From assembly GCA_016124845.1 (NCBI GenBank), contig WGMW01000021.1, positions 26,652-90,651 of the forward strand: a DNA stretch of 64,000 nt. The letters are read 5' to 3'. Below, piece by piece: positions 17,131-26,153 of the stretch (position 1 is the first letter of the stretch; every line of letters begins with the position of its first letter). The stretch is from Flavobacteriales bacterium (GTDB lineage Bacteria; Bacteroidota; Bacteroidia; UBA10329). The notes beneath the pieces were generated by a model that was given only the letters and a program-made list of their open reading frames with translations, was not told the origin of the DNA and did no database searches. Position numbers and translations under genes: made by a program.

Positions 17131-19073
17131 TTGCGTAGAACGCGGAAGGTCTTTTCCGCAGTTTCACCTTCCACTTTGATCAGATAAATACCAGCTCTCT
17201 CAGGAAGAGTTATTCCACCGTTCGGATAGCGGTTGAAAGATGCAATGAGCTTTCCGTGCATGTCGAACACTTCAATGTTTTTCACGTTTGGCACGTGATC
17301 TCCGCGTAGCCGAACCACCCCATTTTCGGTAGGATTGGGATATGCGGTTATGCTCCATTCCTGTGCTTCGATGACATTGGTGACCACCGACATGTTTACA
17401 ATGGAATCCGCAGCAACCAACACAGGCATGCGATCGGCATTGGAATACATGTTCTCAAATGCATCAATGGTCGGTGTGGAAACTGCAAACATCTCTTGCA
17501 TCCATTTAGGTGGTGCCGACTGATAGAAAACCTTGGCCGAAACTCTGATCGAGCCGTTGTATCCGTTCAGTGGAACGTGATAACGTACCACGTCCGTTCC
17601 TGAACCTTCAAATCCATCGAAGTTGAAATCGGTATCATTGAGAACCGTCCCGTAAACAGCGGTCGTATCGTAAACGCTGTGCGAAGTAGTAAAACCTATC
17701 GGCACCAGCCGATTGTCCTTAATGGTGCTGTAAGCGCGCTCCAGCACGGTTGTCACATCTCCGTTCACATCGCCCATCACCATTTCATAGATCTGAACCT
17801 GCTGTTCATCGGTAATGACGTTGTAATGCGGTTCGTAGGTAGCGTTCTGTCCAAAAACCTCGTAATCGGGTTGCAGAACACCGGATTGGAAGAGTGTGTC
17901 TTCATTCTCCTTCACTACCAAAAACTCAATATACGCTCTGCGCGAAGGGTAACCCGATGGGAATTTGTGTCCGGCCAAATTCTCCAACCGGACCTCAAAA
18001 TATCCGGTGTCATGGTCGAAGGTGTTGAACTGCAGGTCGAGGTTCATGGTCTGATGTTGGAGTTTGTGCTCGGTGCGCGCAATGGTGGAGTCCATTATGT
18101 CATCCGATGCCGCAATACTGAGCACTCCAGCGTTCTGTTTCATCAATTTCAGCATGAAGCTGTTGCCGCCCACCAGTTCGTGCTTAGAGAAAGGCGAACG
18201 CCCGAACAGTTCGGCATAGTTGGCAGAGATCACCACTTCCTCTGCAACAGTTGGCATGTGGCAGCCTTGGCATGTGGTGGCATTGGCCTGGCCATCGTTG
18301 TAAGATGAGTTGAGCCATTCGTGGTAGGTTGCCTGCTCAATGAAGGTCTGTCCGGTAAAATTCCCATCCAGGTCAACGCTTTCGGTAAGCAATGTGTGGC
18401 ATCCCGCACAGAGACCACCATCCAAAATGTGGCTGCTGTAAACAGGAAGGAGACCGACCAGATCCTGCATAGGCGGTTCAAACGGTTTTTCAAACGGTCC
18501 GTAGGCGAGCGGCTGCGGAGCAAAGTTGAGGTTTCCGGAGTTCAGACTGCCCAACTGATGTGACGACTGTTTGTGGCATGCGAGGCACGAAACCCCGTCC
18601 AACCCCAACGAGTCGGTTTCGAGGTCGGCAATGCCGTACGGTCCAAGGTTGAATTCCTGGTACGAATATCTACCAAGAGGTGCATGGCACGAGGTGCATT
18701 TGTCTTCCAACGCCTCTTGGTGTTGCGGGTTTACCGTCACTTCATGGCTTACTTTGGCACGCCAGAACGGGTCCTTGGCCGAGTTGGCCATCATGGTGCC
18801 GCGCCACATGCTTACCGGGCTGATGTCATGTCCCATTTCATTGACGTTGGCATGCATCGTTTCATCCATTCCATGGCAGCCATCGCAATTTCCCGAACCT
18901 TTGAAATACCCGTTATCGCTAAGCGGAAGACTTACACCATTGTCCCGGAAAAAATCCAACTCATTTGGACCGTGGTAAGCCTGTGCATCTGTCCATTGGT
19001 AGTTGGCGATGGCCGCGAGATAGGCCACTCCGCAGATGACAAGTATAATGGTAGGTTTAAGCAAACGCTGCAT
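17127..19073 (-). CDS. Five-heme cytochrome c with T9SS type A sorting domain
   Basis: This 648-residue secreted protein has an N-terminal hydrophobic segment (residues 5-24). Five CxxCH sites can be read: CDGCH (from Cys63), CTSCH, CLACH, CAGCH and CQGCH, all in the N-terminal half. A beta-rich region follows, then the T9SS type A domain at about 575-648 (YPNPTENGVVRLRG, ending in AGIYLIKVEGETAEKTFRVL). It should be exported, loaded with heme in the periplasm, and moved to the cell surface by T9SS, perhaps for extracellular electron transfer. Which donor it uses is unknown. Confidence 0.88.
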   Translation of the reverse strand: MQRLLKPTIILVICGVAYLAAIANYQWTDAQAYHGPNELDFFRDNGVSLPLSDNGYFKGSGNCDGCHGMDETMHANVNEMGHDISPVSMWRGTMMANSAKDPFWRAKVSHEVTVNPQHQEALEDKCTSCHAPLGRYSYQEFNLGPYGIADLETDSLGLDGVSCLACHKQSSHQLGSLNSGNLNFAPQPLAYGPFEKPFEPPMQDLVGLLPVYSSHILDGGLCAGCHTLLTESVDLDGNFTGQTFIEQATYHEWLNSSYNDGQANATTCQGCHMPTVAEEVVISANYAELFGRSPFSKHELVGGNSFMLKLMKQNAGVLSIAASDDIMDSTIARTEHKLQHQTMNLDLQFNTFDHDTGYFEVRLENLAGHKFPSGYPSRRAYIEFLVVKENEDTLFQSGVLQPDYEVFGQNATYEPHYNVITDEQQVQIYEMVMGDVNGDVTTVLERAYSTIKDNRLVPIGFTTSHSVYDTTAVYGTVLNDTDFNFDGFEGSGTDVVRYHVPLNGYNGSIRVSAKVFYQSAPPKWMQEMFAVSTPTIDAFENMYSNADRMPVLVAADSIVNMSVVTNVIEAQEWSITAYPNPTENGVVRLRGDHVPNVKNIEVFDMHGKLIASFNRYPNGGITLPERAGIYLIKVEGETAEKTFRVLRN

Positions 19074-19199
19074 ACAAAACAGTTACGAGGGCTCTAAAAT
19101 ACCTGTTTTGAGCAGAGCCTATTTGACCGACCTAATACTGATACTCGGTAAGTTGAATAATCGGAAAGTTAATAACCGATTTTACCAAAAGACGATCAT

Positions 19200-19727
19200 T
19201 TACTGATGACAGAACTCAGTCATAAATCTGTCCAAGGCATCCCAATCGGTGTATTCGTGATCTTGAGTAGTATCCGTTGATTCTCCTGTGCTCTTAGCGA
19301 TCTGCTTCATCACCTGCCGTTTCAGCCAATTGTATTCCACGTACTTCAAAGCTCCGGCCACGTGCTCAATTCGCTGTGGTCCCCAGCCGGTTTCCTCTTC
19401 AAACTCCCCAACCCATTCTTGCAGTTCGCTGGCACTCTCTTCGGTCAGGTGTGCTGCCGCCATGCTTACAGAAACGAACGCGTTGGGTCGCTCGCTCAGA
19501 GCCTTGGCATTTTCTGTGGCATAATGGACCAGGGCCGACTGATATTTCATCATATGCACCGAGCCTGCGAGTATTACCATATCGAAACCGTGAGGAGATG
19601 GGGGGTATTCTATGGCGTTATAAGCGGTAACCTCCACACCATTGGCTATGGCGCATTTTTCCAAATGACGCACCACCTTGGCGGTCTGACCCTCTGTGGT
19701 GGTATAGATGATCAATAGTTTCTTCAT
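19200..19727 (-). CDS. Flavodoxin-fold protein, HemG-like
   Basis: This 175-residue protein begins KKLLIIYTTTEGQTAKV, an FMN-binding phosphate loop, and continues through DMVILAGSVHMMKYQSALVH and FVSVSMAAAHLTEES. This layout is close to the HemG-type menaquinone-dependent protoporphyrinogen dehydrogenase branch of flavodoxins. ATG 19727 is preferred over the longer 19772 because it opens the first strand directly and overlaps the stop of the upstream small membrane protein (ATGA). Protoporphyrinogen oxidation is inferred, not shown; a general FMN electron carrier is the alternative. Confidence 0.75.
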   Translation of the reverse strand: MKKLLIIYTTTEGQTAKVVRHLEKCAIANGVEVTAYNAIEYPPSPHGFDMVILAGSVHMMKYQSALVHYATENAKALSERPNAFVSVSMAAAHLTEESASELQEWVGEFEEETGWGPQRIEHVAGALKYVEYNWLKRQVMKQIAKSTGESTDTTQDHEYTDWDALDRFMTEFCHQ

Positions 19728-19906
19728 GATAATAGATATTGGAATGAGTGGTAAACCAAGAATGCAGGCCATACCATGGCTTTCAAAAAACCGACCACGC
19801 CCATCCAGAATCCAACCGAATGCGAAATGAAATAAACGGCCGCACCAATGAAACCGAGGCCATATACCGCTCCGCCAGATGCATGATTTTGATAGTGTTG
19901 TTTCAT
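19724..19906 (-). CDS. Small membrane protein
   Basis: This 60-residue protein has two hydrophobic segments: GGAVYGLGFIGAAVYFIS and FWMGVVGFLKAMVWPAFLVY. It overlaps the flavodoxin start by the ATGA arrangement, so it is very likely translated and co-expressed with it. It may anchor or modulate the flavodoxin at the membrane. ATG 19906 (MKQHYQNHASGG) is chosen over 19942 because the extra 12 residues are polar and unlike a membrane protein start. I recognise no named family. Confidence 0.7.
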   Translation of the reverse strand: MKQHYQNHASGGAVYGLGFIGAAVYFISHSVGFWMGVVGFLKAMVWPAFLVYHSFQYLLS

Positions 19907-20065
19907 AGGTTCAATGAAATTCGATTCGAAGGTGAACACCAATTACGTTGGCTGTTCTGATGTTCGTCAGATACAGGTGTGATTTAACGCAATGGTCATT
20001 TTTAAACGCTTCTCGCAAGATCGGTCCGTGGAATTGTCGTTCATCAGATAATCGTGAAATGTTTG

Positions 20066-20094
20066 TTGCAGCGGGCTTGCGCTCCCTACCTTTG
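20066..20094 (+). promoter_or_regulatory. Strong Bacteroidota promoter of the TPR gene
   Basis: TTG (20066-20068), an 18-bp spacer and TACCTTTG (20087-20094, full match) are 7 bp from the ATG at 20102, predicting a leaderless or nearly leaderless transcript. Confidence 0.72.
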
Positions 20095-20101
20095 GGGCGG
20101 T

Positions 20102-21283
20102 ATGCGGTTTCTTCTGATCACCTGTTTTATGGGAATCGGACTGCTCGTCAAGGGACAGTCAGAAGCGTTGTATCTGTCAGAGGCAGACATTCAACGCATT
20201 ATTCGTGTTCCCGAAAAAGTGGATCAGACCATCCGCCAATTGGAACAGCGTTCAGATACTACCTCATCCCTTGCCGAAAAGGTTTCGCTTTTACATACGG
20301 CCGTGCTGCTCGAATCCTATTCGCGTAATGCCAATTGCGAATTGAGCTTGGTGTATGATAGGATCTCGGAATTATTGATGCAGATCAATTCTGCCGATGC
20401 GGCCATCCGATCTACACACAAAGCTATGCAGCTGGCCGATCTCTGTGGCAGCTTCAATGAGGCCGAAGAATACAATCATCTGGGCAAACTCGGTAGCTTT
20501 TTCCTAATCAGCGATCAGTTGGACAGCGCATTGTATTACTTCCGAAGGGCTGAGAACTATGCCGACACCATAGCCAATCCGATATGGCATGCTTCGTCAT
20601 ACAACAACTTAGGAATGGTATGGACCCGATTGGGAAACGCGGACTCTGCATTCACCTGTTTCAATAATGCCATTTTCGGGTTGAATGCTGCAGAGCCGGA
20701 ACACCAGCGGTTGCTCGGAAACATTACCGACAATCTTGCGCAATGGCATCAGGTAAATGAAGATGCCAACGTTGCATTACAGTTGTATAACGAGAACATC
20801 AAGCGTTATCTGGCCTTCCACGATTCGCTACAACTGGTGAAATCCTACCTGGGGAAGGCCCGATCGTTAATGTTGCTCGGGTCCATGCAGGAAGCAAAGA
20901 CACAGTTCGATTCCGTATATCCATTGCTTTTCGGAAAGGAAACTTTGGACATCGATGAGCTGGAGCAGGCCATTACCTATTGGAAGTTGTTCCGAAAATT
21001 GAATGTTGGATTGAATGATTCGGAAGAACAGCTTCGAGCAGCAGACAGCACCAATGCATGGCAGCAGCGATATTTTCTTCGTAAACAGGAAACCCAACGT
21101 TTGATGATAACCACCCTGATTGAAGCGGAATTTGCCCGTGTTCAAAGAGAATGGGACATTCGAAAAGAACTGAGAAAGGAGCAGCGCAATGCAAAAAGAT
21201 GGTTTCGCATCGTGATTGTCGTGTCCATAATGCTTCTTCTACTTTCTGTGTGGTTGGGGTATTGTCTGTATCGGAAAAAATAG
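20102..21283 (+). CDS. Secreted TPR protein with C-terminal TM anchor
   Basis: This 393-residue protein has a signal peptide (FLLITCFMGIGLLVKG) and several TPR units over about residues 60-300 (for example EAEEYNHLGKLGSFFLIS and SSYNNLGMVWTRLGNADSAF). A charged helix (VQREWDIRKELRKEQRNAKR) and one C-terminal TM helix (IVIVVSIMLLLLSVWLGYCL) follow, leaving only a short basic tail. The layout is that of Bacteroidota TPR/kinase-like sensors with the cytoplasmic kinase or HTH part missing. ATG 20102 is chosen over 20054 because it follows the promoter and begins the signal peptide. Confidence 0.8.
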   Translation: MRFLLITCFMGIGLLVKGQSEALYLSEADIQRIIRVPEKVDQTIRQLEQRSDTTSSLAEKVSLLHTAVLLESYSRNANCELSLVYDRISELLMQINSADAAIRSTHKAMQLADLCGSFNEAEEYNHLGKLGSFFLISDQLDSALYYFRRAENYADTIANPIWHASSYNNLGMVWTRLGNADSAFTCFNNAIFGLNAAEPEHQRLLGNITDNLAQWHQVNEDANVALQLYNENIKRYLAFHDSLQLVKSYLGKARSLMLLGSMQEAKTQFDSVYPLLFGKETLDIDELEQAITYWKLFRKLNVGLNDSEEQLRAADSTNAWQQRYFLRKQETQRLMITTLIEAEFARVQREWDIRKELRKEQRNAKRWFRIVIVVSIMLLLLSVWLGYCLYRKK

Positions 21284-21289
21284 AACAGG

Positions 21290-24200
21290 TCAGCGCAAAA
21301 CATTCACATTTCCAGTAAAGCGCCTTTCGTTTCCTTCCCAATCAGTTACGAGGAAGACATAGATGTAAACACCTACTTCCACAGGTGCACCTCGGTAGTT
21401 GCCGTCCCAACCAGCACCATTGTCAACTCCGTAAAAGATTCGTTCGCCCCATCTATCAAAGATGGACATGGACACGGAGGTATAACCTTCTCCATAACCT
21501 TTGAACACATCATTTCTGCCATTCTGATTTGGGGTGAACGTGTTCGGGATGAAGAATGAGAAGTATGGCTCCACAATTACTTTACCCATGGTTGCGTCAG
21601 TACAGCCATAAGCAGTTTCCACATGAAGGTTCACCGAATAACTTCCCGTGTCTGAATACGTGTAAGTAGGGTTGGTGAGAGATGAGATCTGCCCATCTCC
21701 GAACATCCAGTTGTAGAGGACAACATTGAGCGTGGACTGGTCGGTAAAGTCCACGGTTGGATCGACCATGTTCACAGTAGATGGCTCACTTTGAAAAGCT
21801 GCTGTTGGCAGCGGATATACAACAATGGTCGCTTCGGCCGTGTCCTCACTTGCACAACCTTTGGACGAAACAGTATTCAAACTGACATCCAATGTATCTG
21901 GCGTAATGCCATCGGCACCTTGGTAATTGTGGGTGAATGATGGATTCGATTCAGAGCTTGTCTCACCGTGCCCCAATTGCCAGTTCCATTGTGCAATACT
22001 GTAAGGCGAAGAGATGGAACTCTCATCGTTGTAGTCAACGGTCAGCGGCTCGCAACCTTCAGTTTTGGAAAGAGATAGGGCAACCTGAGGTCTGTCATAG
22101 ACCTCTACCGTTGCGGTTGTCATATCCGTGCAGCCGTTTGCTGTTTCAACAGATAATTGCACCGAATGCATGCCACTTGTTGTGAAAACATGGGTAGGTT
22201 CTTGATCTGAGCTTGAGACGCTTGGCTCTATCAACCAATCCCAAGAAACGATAGAATCTCCCCAAGTGTTGTCGATGGTGGATGATTCGAGCAGCTGGAT
22301 TTCATCATTTAGGCAATGACCGGAAAGAGGGTCGATGACAGCAACCGGATTCGGGTAAACCAGCGCGGAACCCAAACTCGTATCGGCTTTACATCCCACC
22401 GAAGTGGTCACGGTCAGCGTGGCGTCATAAGTTCCTGGTTGATTGAAGGTTATGGTCGGATTCTGTAACGTAGAAGTTTGTCCTGAACTGAAGACCCAAG
22501 ACCATTGTGTAAGCGGATACGAACCAACAGCCGTTGAAAGGTCGGTGAACTGATTGGCTGCTTGATGACACACGCTGTCCCATGTAAATAGTGCAATTGG
22601 CAACGGATATATTTCCACGTTCTCTTGGGTTGAATCGATACATCCATTGTCAGAGGTAACGATCAGCGAGACAGTATAATTTCCAGCCGCAGGATAGGAT
22701 TGTGGAAGAGGTTGCTGCAAAGACGAAACGTTTCCGTTCCCCAAATTCCAACTCCAACCCGCAATAGAGCCAGATGGAATGGTTGAAGCATCAGATACGG
22801 TCAATGGGTCATCCAAACAACTATTGGAAAGGCTGATGCCCGAAGCAGGTTGCGCGTAGAAGCTCAGATTTGTTACCAAAAGGCTGTCGCATCCGTTAGG
22901 CGTGACCAACGAATCATTGTAGCTGCCAACCTGCGACTTCCAGGTTCCTCCGGTCAGGATGGAATCACCCACACATACGGCCGTGTCAATGATATGAACG
23001 ATCAATGGCAGAACCGTCAGGTCGGTGATGATGACGCTGTCGCAACCGAAAGAAGTTGAAAGCGTGTCATGGTAGATTCCCGTCTGTGTCTGTTGCGAAC
23101 CTTCTGCCAAATAGCTCTGCCCAGAACAAATACTCGCACTCAAATTGACGACAGGCGAAGGATTTACAGTAAGATCCGTGTTGATGATGCTGTCACATCC
23201 CAATGTTGTCTGTAACGTATCGGAATAGGTGCCACCAGTACTTACCGCCATCCCGCCAGGTAAGGTGTAGGTCGTTCCATCACAAATAGAAACAGACTGG
23301 TTGCTGCTGAACACAGGATTCACGGTCAATTGGGTAGTGACGACACTATCGCAGCCATAGATCGTGCTAAGTGTGTCTACATAGGTTCCAGCGCTGCTTA
23401 CGGAAATTCCACTCGGCAAGACAAATTGCTCTCCCTGACAGATGGTTTCTGTTGAAGATGATTGCTCTTCCGAATGCTGAGTGGTGAGGGAAACCACATC
23501 TGTGTATTCGCAGCCATAAAGATCGGTGATGTGGTAGGTGTATTGTCCTTCTGCAAGATCGGTAACAGAAGTGGTCGTAGCGTTCAATGGCGCATCCCAA
23601 GAGATGGAATAGGGTGGTGTGCCGCCACTGATGGTGACATCTATTTGGCCATCAGAAAGCATGCTACAGCTTGGGTCTGTCACCGTCTCATTGACAACCA
23701 GTTGCGGCATGGTGATGGAAATGTCATCCAAGAAATTTCCTACGCCTTGACTGCCACCAGCGGCCGAAACGGAATTGAACCTTAACGAATAATTGACCTG
23801 CGGGATGGGAGGGAAGGTGTAGCTGACCGTATAATATTGCCAGGCCGTATTTCCAGTTGAGAACGTTCCGAGATTGACATACGGGCCACCGATGGGACCA
23901 ACGCTCACGCTCATCACATCGGTTCCTGCGCGGCCACGATGTGCAAACGAAATATCGACAGTACTTCCAGGCAACGCCTGAAAATCCTGATAGAGAGTAG
24001 AAACAAGGTTGGCGTTCAGCTCAATGAACTGGTTTCCTGAATAGGCAGGCACGCCATTGAACCCCGTTCCCCAAACTTCTACCATTTGGTCGGATGCGGT
24101 GGTGTTCCAACACGGAACGTTGCTTTGGTTGAGAATGGTGTAGCTTCCTGGAGAGGTTACCTGTTGGTCTTCAAAATCGGTATTGCAAAGTAGGTTGCAG

Positions 24201-25039
24201 GAAAGGTTCGGAGTGCAATCTACTATGGTGACATTTACACTCACAGGGTCGCCCGTACAACTTCCATCTGTTACGGTCAGCGTGTATTGGCCATCATCGG
24301 CCAAGGTCGAATTGGAGATGAGCAGGTTCTCATCGGTACTTGAAAAACCGTTGGGACCTGTCCATTGAAAAGTAGCGTTAGCGGAGTAGTTCCCGCTTGG
24401 ATTTATTGCAATGTCATCGCCTTCACAGAGTGTTTGATCCTGAAGCGGGTCAACGAATGCCAATTGGTCGGTAACCACAATATTGTCGATTCCGAAATAC
24501 GTGTATGTACCCGCATTATTGATGCAAGGCACGAAGTTCAGATACGTGTAATTCTGCGATGGATTCAGTTGAATGGAGAGCGTTTGCCACGTATTTATAT
24601 TGGTGATGAGTGGCGATTGCCAAAGAAGTTCCTGATTGTCGCAATTGGTGTAGCCACCATAAATGCAGATGTATCCGTCATTCACGCCCTGGTTGTTGTC
24701 CACCCAAAATTGATTGCCCGGCAGATTCAACGGGACAATGCTCACGTCCATATTGAAATTCAGCTGACTGCACGCACCCAATCCATTGGTGAAATTGGCC
24801 GATACCGATTCTGTGTGATGAAACCCCAAATAGGTATTCCCATCAGATGGTGTCTGTGTAGTGCCCCAAAAACCTGGTTGAATATCGGGCGAACCAGAAC
24901 ACATGAACCAGTTCGGGGGTACGGCTCCGCTTGCAGGAGTCCCCTCAAACGAAGGGTTCTGGAAAACGGGTTGCGCTTGGAGTGTGAGAACGCTCCAAAC
25001 GGTTGTCAGGAAAATGAAATATGTCTTTAGGAAAGACAC
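21290..25039 (-). CDS. Giant PKD-repeat adhesin-like protein with T9SS type B sorting domain
   Basis: This 1249-residue secreted protein has a signal peptide (ending in LTLQAQ) and two carbohydrate-binding-like beta domains near the N-terminus. A SprB-type segment sits around residue 500, and then about four tandem repeats of roughly 48 residues (about 533-729), each with a Cys at its start, GTY.DTL in the middle and GCDS near the end. Several PKD domains follow (about 730-1150: ISSLQQPL-type, TYDATLTVTT, SVQLSVET). The C-terminal 90 residues are a T9SS type B domain (FFIPNTFTPNQNGRNDVFKG, ending in RFTGNVNVLR). It is probably a cell-surface or secreted adhesin. It stands alone, with no T9SS machinery genes nearby. 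Confidence 0.88.
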   Translation of the reverse strand: MSFLKTYFIFLTTVWSVLTLQAQPVFQNPSFEGTPASGAVPPNWFMCSGSPDIQPGFWGTTQTPSDGNTYLGFHHTESVSANFTNGLGACSQLNFNMDVSIVPLNLPGNQFWVDNNQGVNDGYICIYGGYTNCDNQELLWQSPLITNINTWQTLSIQLNPSQNYTYLNFVPCINNAGTYTYFGIDNIVVTDQLAFVDPLQDQTLCEGDDIAINPSGNYSANATFQWTGPNGFSSTDENLLISNSTLADDGQYTLTVTDGSCTGDPVSVNVTIVDCTPNLSCNLLCNTDFEDQQVTSPGSYTILNQSNVPCWNTTASDQMVEVWGTGFNGVPAYSGNQFIELNANLVSTLYQDFQALPGSTVDISFAHRGRAGTDVMSVSVGPIGGPYVNLGTFSTGNTAWQYYTVSYTFPPIPQVNYSLRFNSVSAAGGSQGVGNFLDDISITMPQLVVNETVTDPSCSMLSDGQIDVTISGGTPPYSISWDAPLNATTTSVTDLAEGQYTYHITDLYGCEYTDVVSLTTQHSEEQSSSTETICQGEQFVLPSGISVSSAGTYVDTLSTIYGCDSVVTTQLTVNPVFSSNQSVSICDGTTYTLPGGMAVSTGGTYSDTLQTTLGCDSIINTDLTVNPSPVVNLSASICSGQSYLAEGSQQTQTGIYHDTLSTSFGCDSVIITDLTVLPLIVHIIDTAVCVGDSILTGGTWKSQVGSYNDSLVTPNGCDSLLVTNLSFYAQPASGISLSNSCLDDPLTVSDASTIPSGSIAGWSWNLGNGNVSSLQQPLPQSYPAAGNYTVSLIVTSDNGCIDSTQENVEIYPLPIALFTWDSVCHQAANQFTDLSTAVGSYPLTQWSWVFSSGQTSTLQNPTITFNQPGTYDATLTVTTSVGCKADTSLGSALVYPNPVAVIDPLSGHCLNDEIQLLESSTIDNTWGDSIVSWDWLIEPSVSSSDQEPTHVFTTSGMHSVQLSVETANGCTDMTTATVEVYDRPQVALSLSKTEGCEPLTVDYNDESSISSPYSIAQWNWQLGHGETSSESNPSFTHNYQGADGITPDTLDVSLNTVSSKGCASEDTAEATIVVYPLPTAAFQSEPSTVNMVDPTVDFTDQSTLNVVLYNWMFGDGQISSLTNPTYTYSDTGSYSVNLHVETAYGCTDATMGKVIVEPYFSFFIPNTFTPNQNGRNDVFKGYGEGYTSVSMSIFDRWGERIFYGVDNGAGWDGNYRGAPVEVGVYIYVFLVTDWEGNERRFTGNVNVLR

Positions 25040-25118
25040 GTAAGGGGTTCAGATTCAGGGGTTATGCTGCTTTAACGAAAAAAGTGGGTTTAGGTTGGCT
25101 TGACCCAAACCGGCCAAA

Positions 25119-26153
25119 TCATTTCAAAGTTACGCTAACCAACGACATTTCTCCCTTGCCTTTCAGGTCGGCTTTACCGAGCGGTTCAAGATGAAACCGA
25201 TCAGAAGATAGGAGAGAGGCCGTGTCTTCCGTAATGGTTACGCGCATCGGGTGTCCATTGCTCTCAACCCGCGATGCAATGTTCACATTATCTCCCATGA
25301 TGTCGAACTGACAACGGGATTTACCAACCACCCCAGAAATGATCGGTCCTGAGTGGATGCCGATACGGCATTCCCATTTCAATTCGTTCTCTTGATTGCG
25401 CCTGTTCAGGTAGTCGATCATTTCCAACGCGGCCGTTACCAGTTTTTCGGCATGGGCATTATCCGTTTTTGACCCGAGTCCTGCCGCTGCCATGTAGCCG
25501 TCTCCCAAGGTTTTTATGCGCAGCCCACCATTGGTGGTCACGATCTCATCGAACTCGGTGAATAGTTCGGTCAGTTCGTTTACAAGATGGGTCGGGTCCA
25601 AACGCGATGCGATGGTGGTGAAGTCCACCAGATCGCAGAACATGATGCTGGTATGCTGGTGAATGACAGGCGTGTAACTGCCTGTGGTTTTCAGTTCCTG
25701 AATGACCGTATTGGGCAGGAGGTAGCGAAGCAGTGCATCGGCCTTTTTCCGTTCTTCCTGAAGGTCTAAGTGTGTTTTGATGCGCGCACGCACCACCTGC
25801 GCGTTGAATGGTTTGGATATGAAGTCGGCACCACCGATGGCAAACCCTTTGGTCTCGTCCGAAGCCTCATTCAGTGAAGTGAGGAAGATGATCGGTACAG
25901 GCTCGGTCAGTTCGTTTTCCTTCAGGATCTTACAGGCAGTATACCCGTCCATTTCGGGCATCATCACATCCATCAGCACGAGGTCAATGGTGGCATCGCG
26001 CGTCACAATGTCAACCGCCTTCTGTCCGTTCTTGGCCACTTTGATGCGGTAATCGTCTTTAAGCAGGGCGGTGAGAAGCTGTAGATTCTCAACCGAATCA
26101 TCCACGATCAGAATCGTCTTCCTGTCGGAAATGGCCAACCCGAAATTGCTCAT
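25119..26153 (-). CDS. Receiver domain fused to class III adenylate cyclase
   Basis: This 344-residue protein has a receiver domain at about residues 13-130 ([14 protein letters not shown]; phosphoacceptor Asp in [14 protein letters not shown]; Lys in FISKPFNA). A short coiled linker and a class III cyclase domain (about 165-344) follow: metal Asp residues in [10 protein letters not shown] and [11 protein letters not shown]. Lys in RIKTLGDG and Asp in [11 protein letters not shown] are the pair that selects ATP rather than GTP, so cAMP is the likely product. It overlaps the upstream hybrid kinase by ATGA, so the kinase should phosphorylate it or its partner. A cAMP-binding regulator is not seen nearby. 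Confidence 0.9.
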   Translation of the reverse strand: MSNFGLAISDRKTILIVDDSVENLQLLTALLKDDYRIKVAKNGQKAVDIVTRDATIDLVLMDVMMPEMDGYTACKILKENELTEPVPIIFLTSLNEASDETKGFAIGGADFISKPFNAQVVRARIKTHLDLQEERKKADALLRYLLPNTVIQELKTTGSYTPVIHQHTSIMFCDLVDFTTIASRLDPTHLVNELTELFTEFDEIVTTNGGLRIKTLGDGYMAAAGLGSKTDNAHAEKLVTAALEMIDYLNRRNQENELKWECRIGIHSGPIISGVVGKSRCQFDIMGDNVNIASRVESNGHPMRVTITEDTASLLSSDRFHLEPLGKADLKGKGEMSLVSVTLK

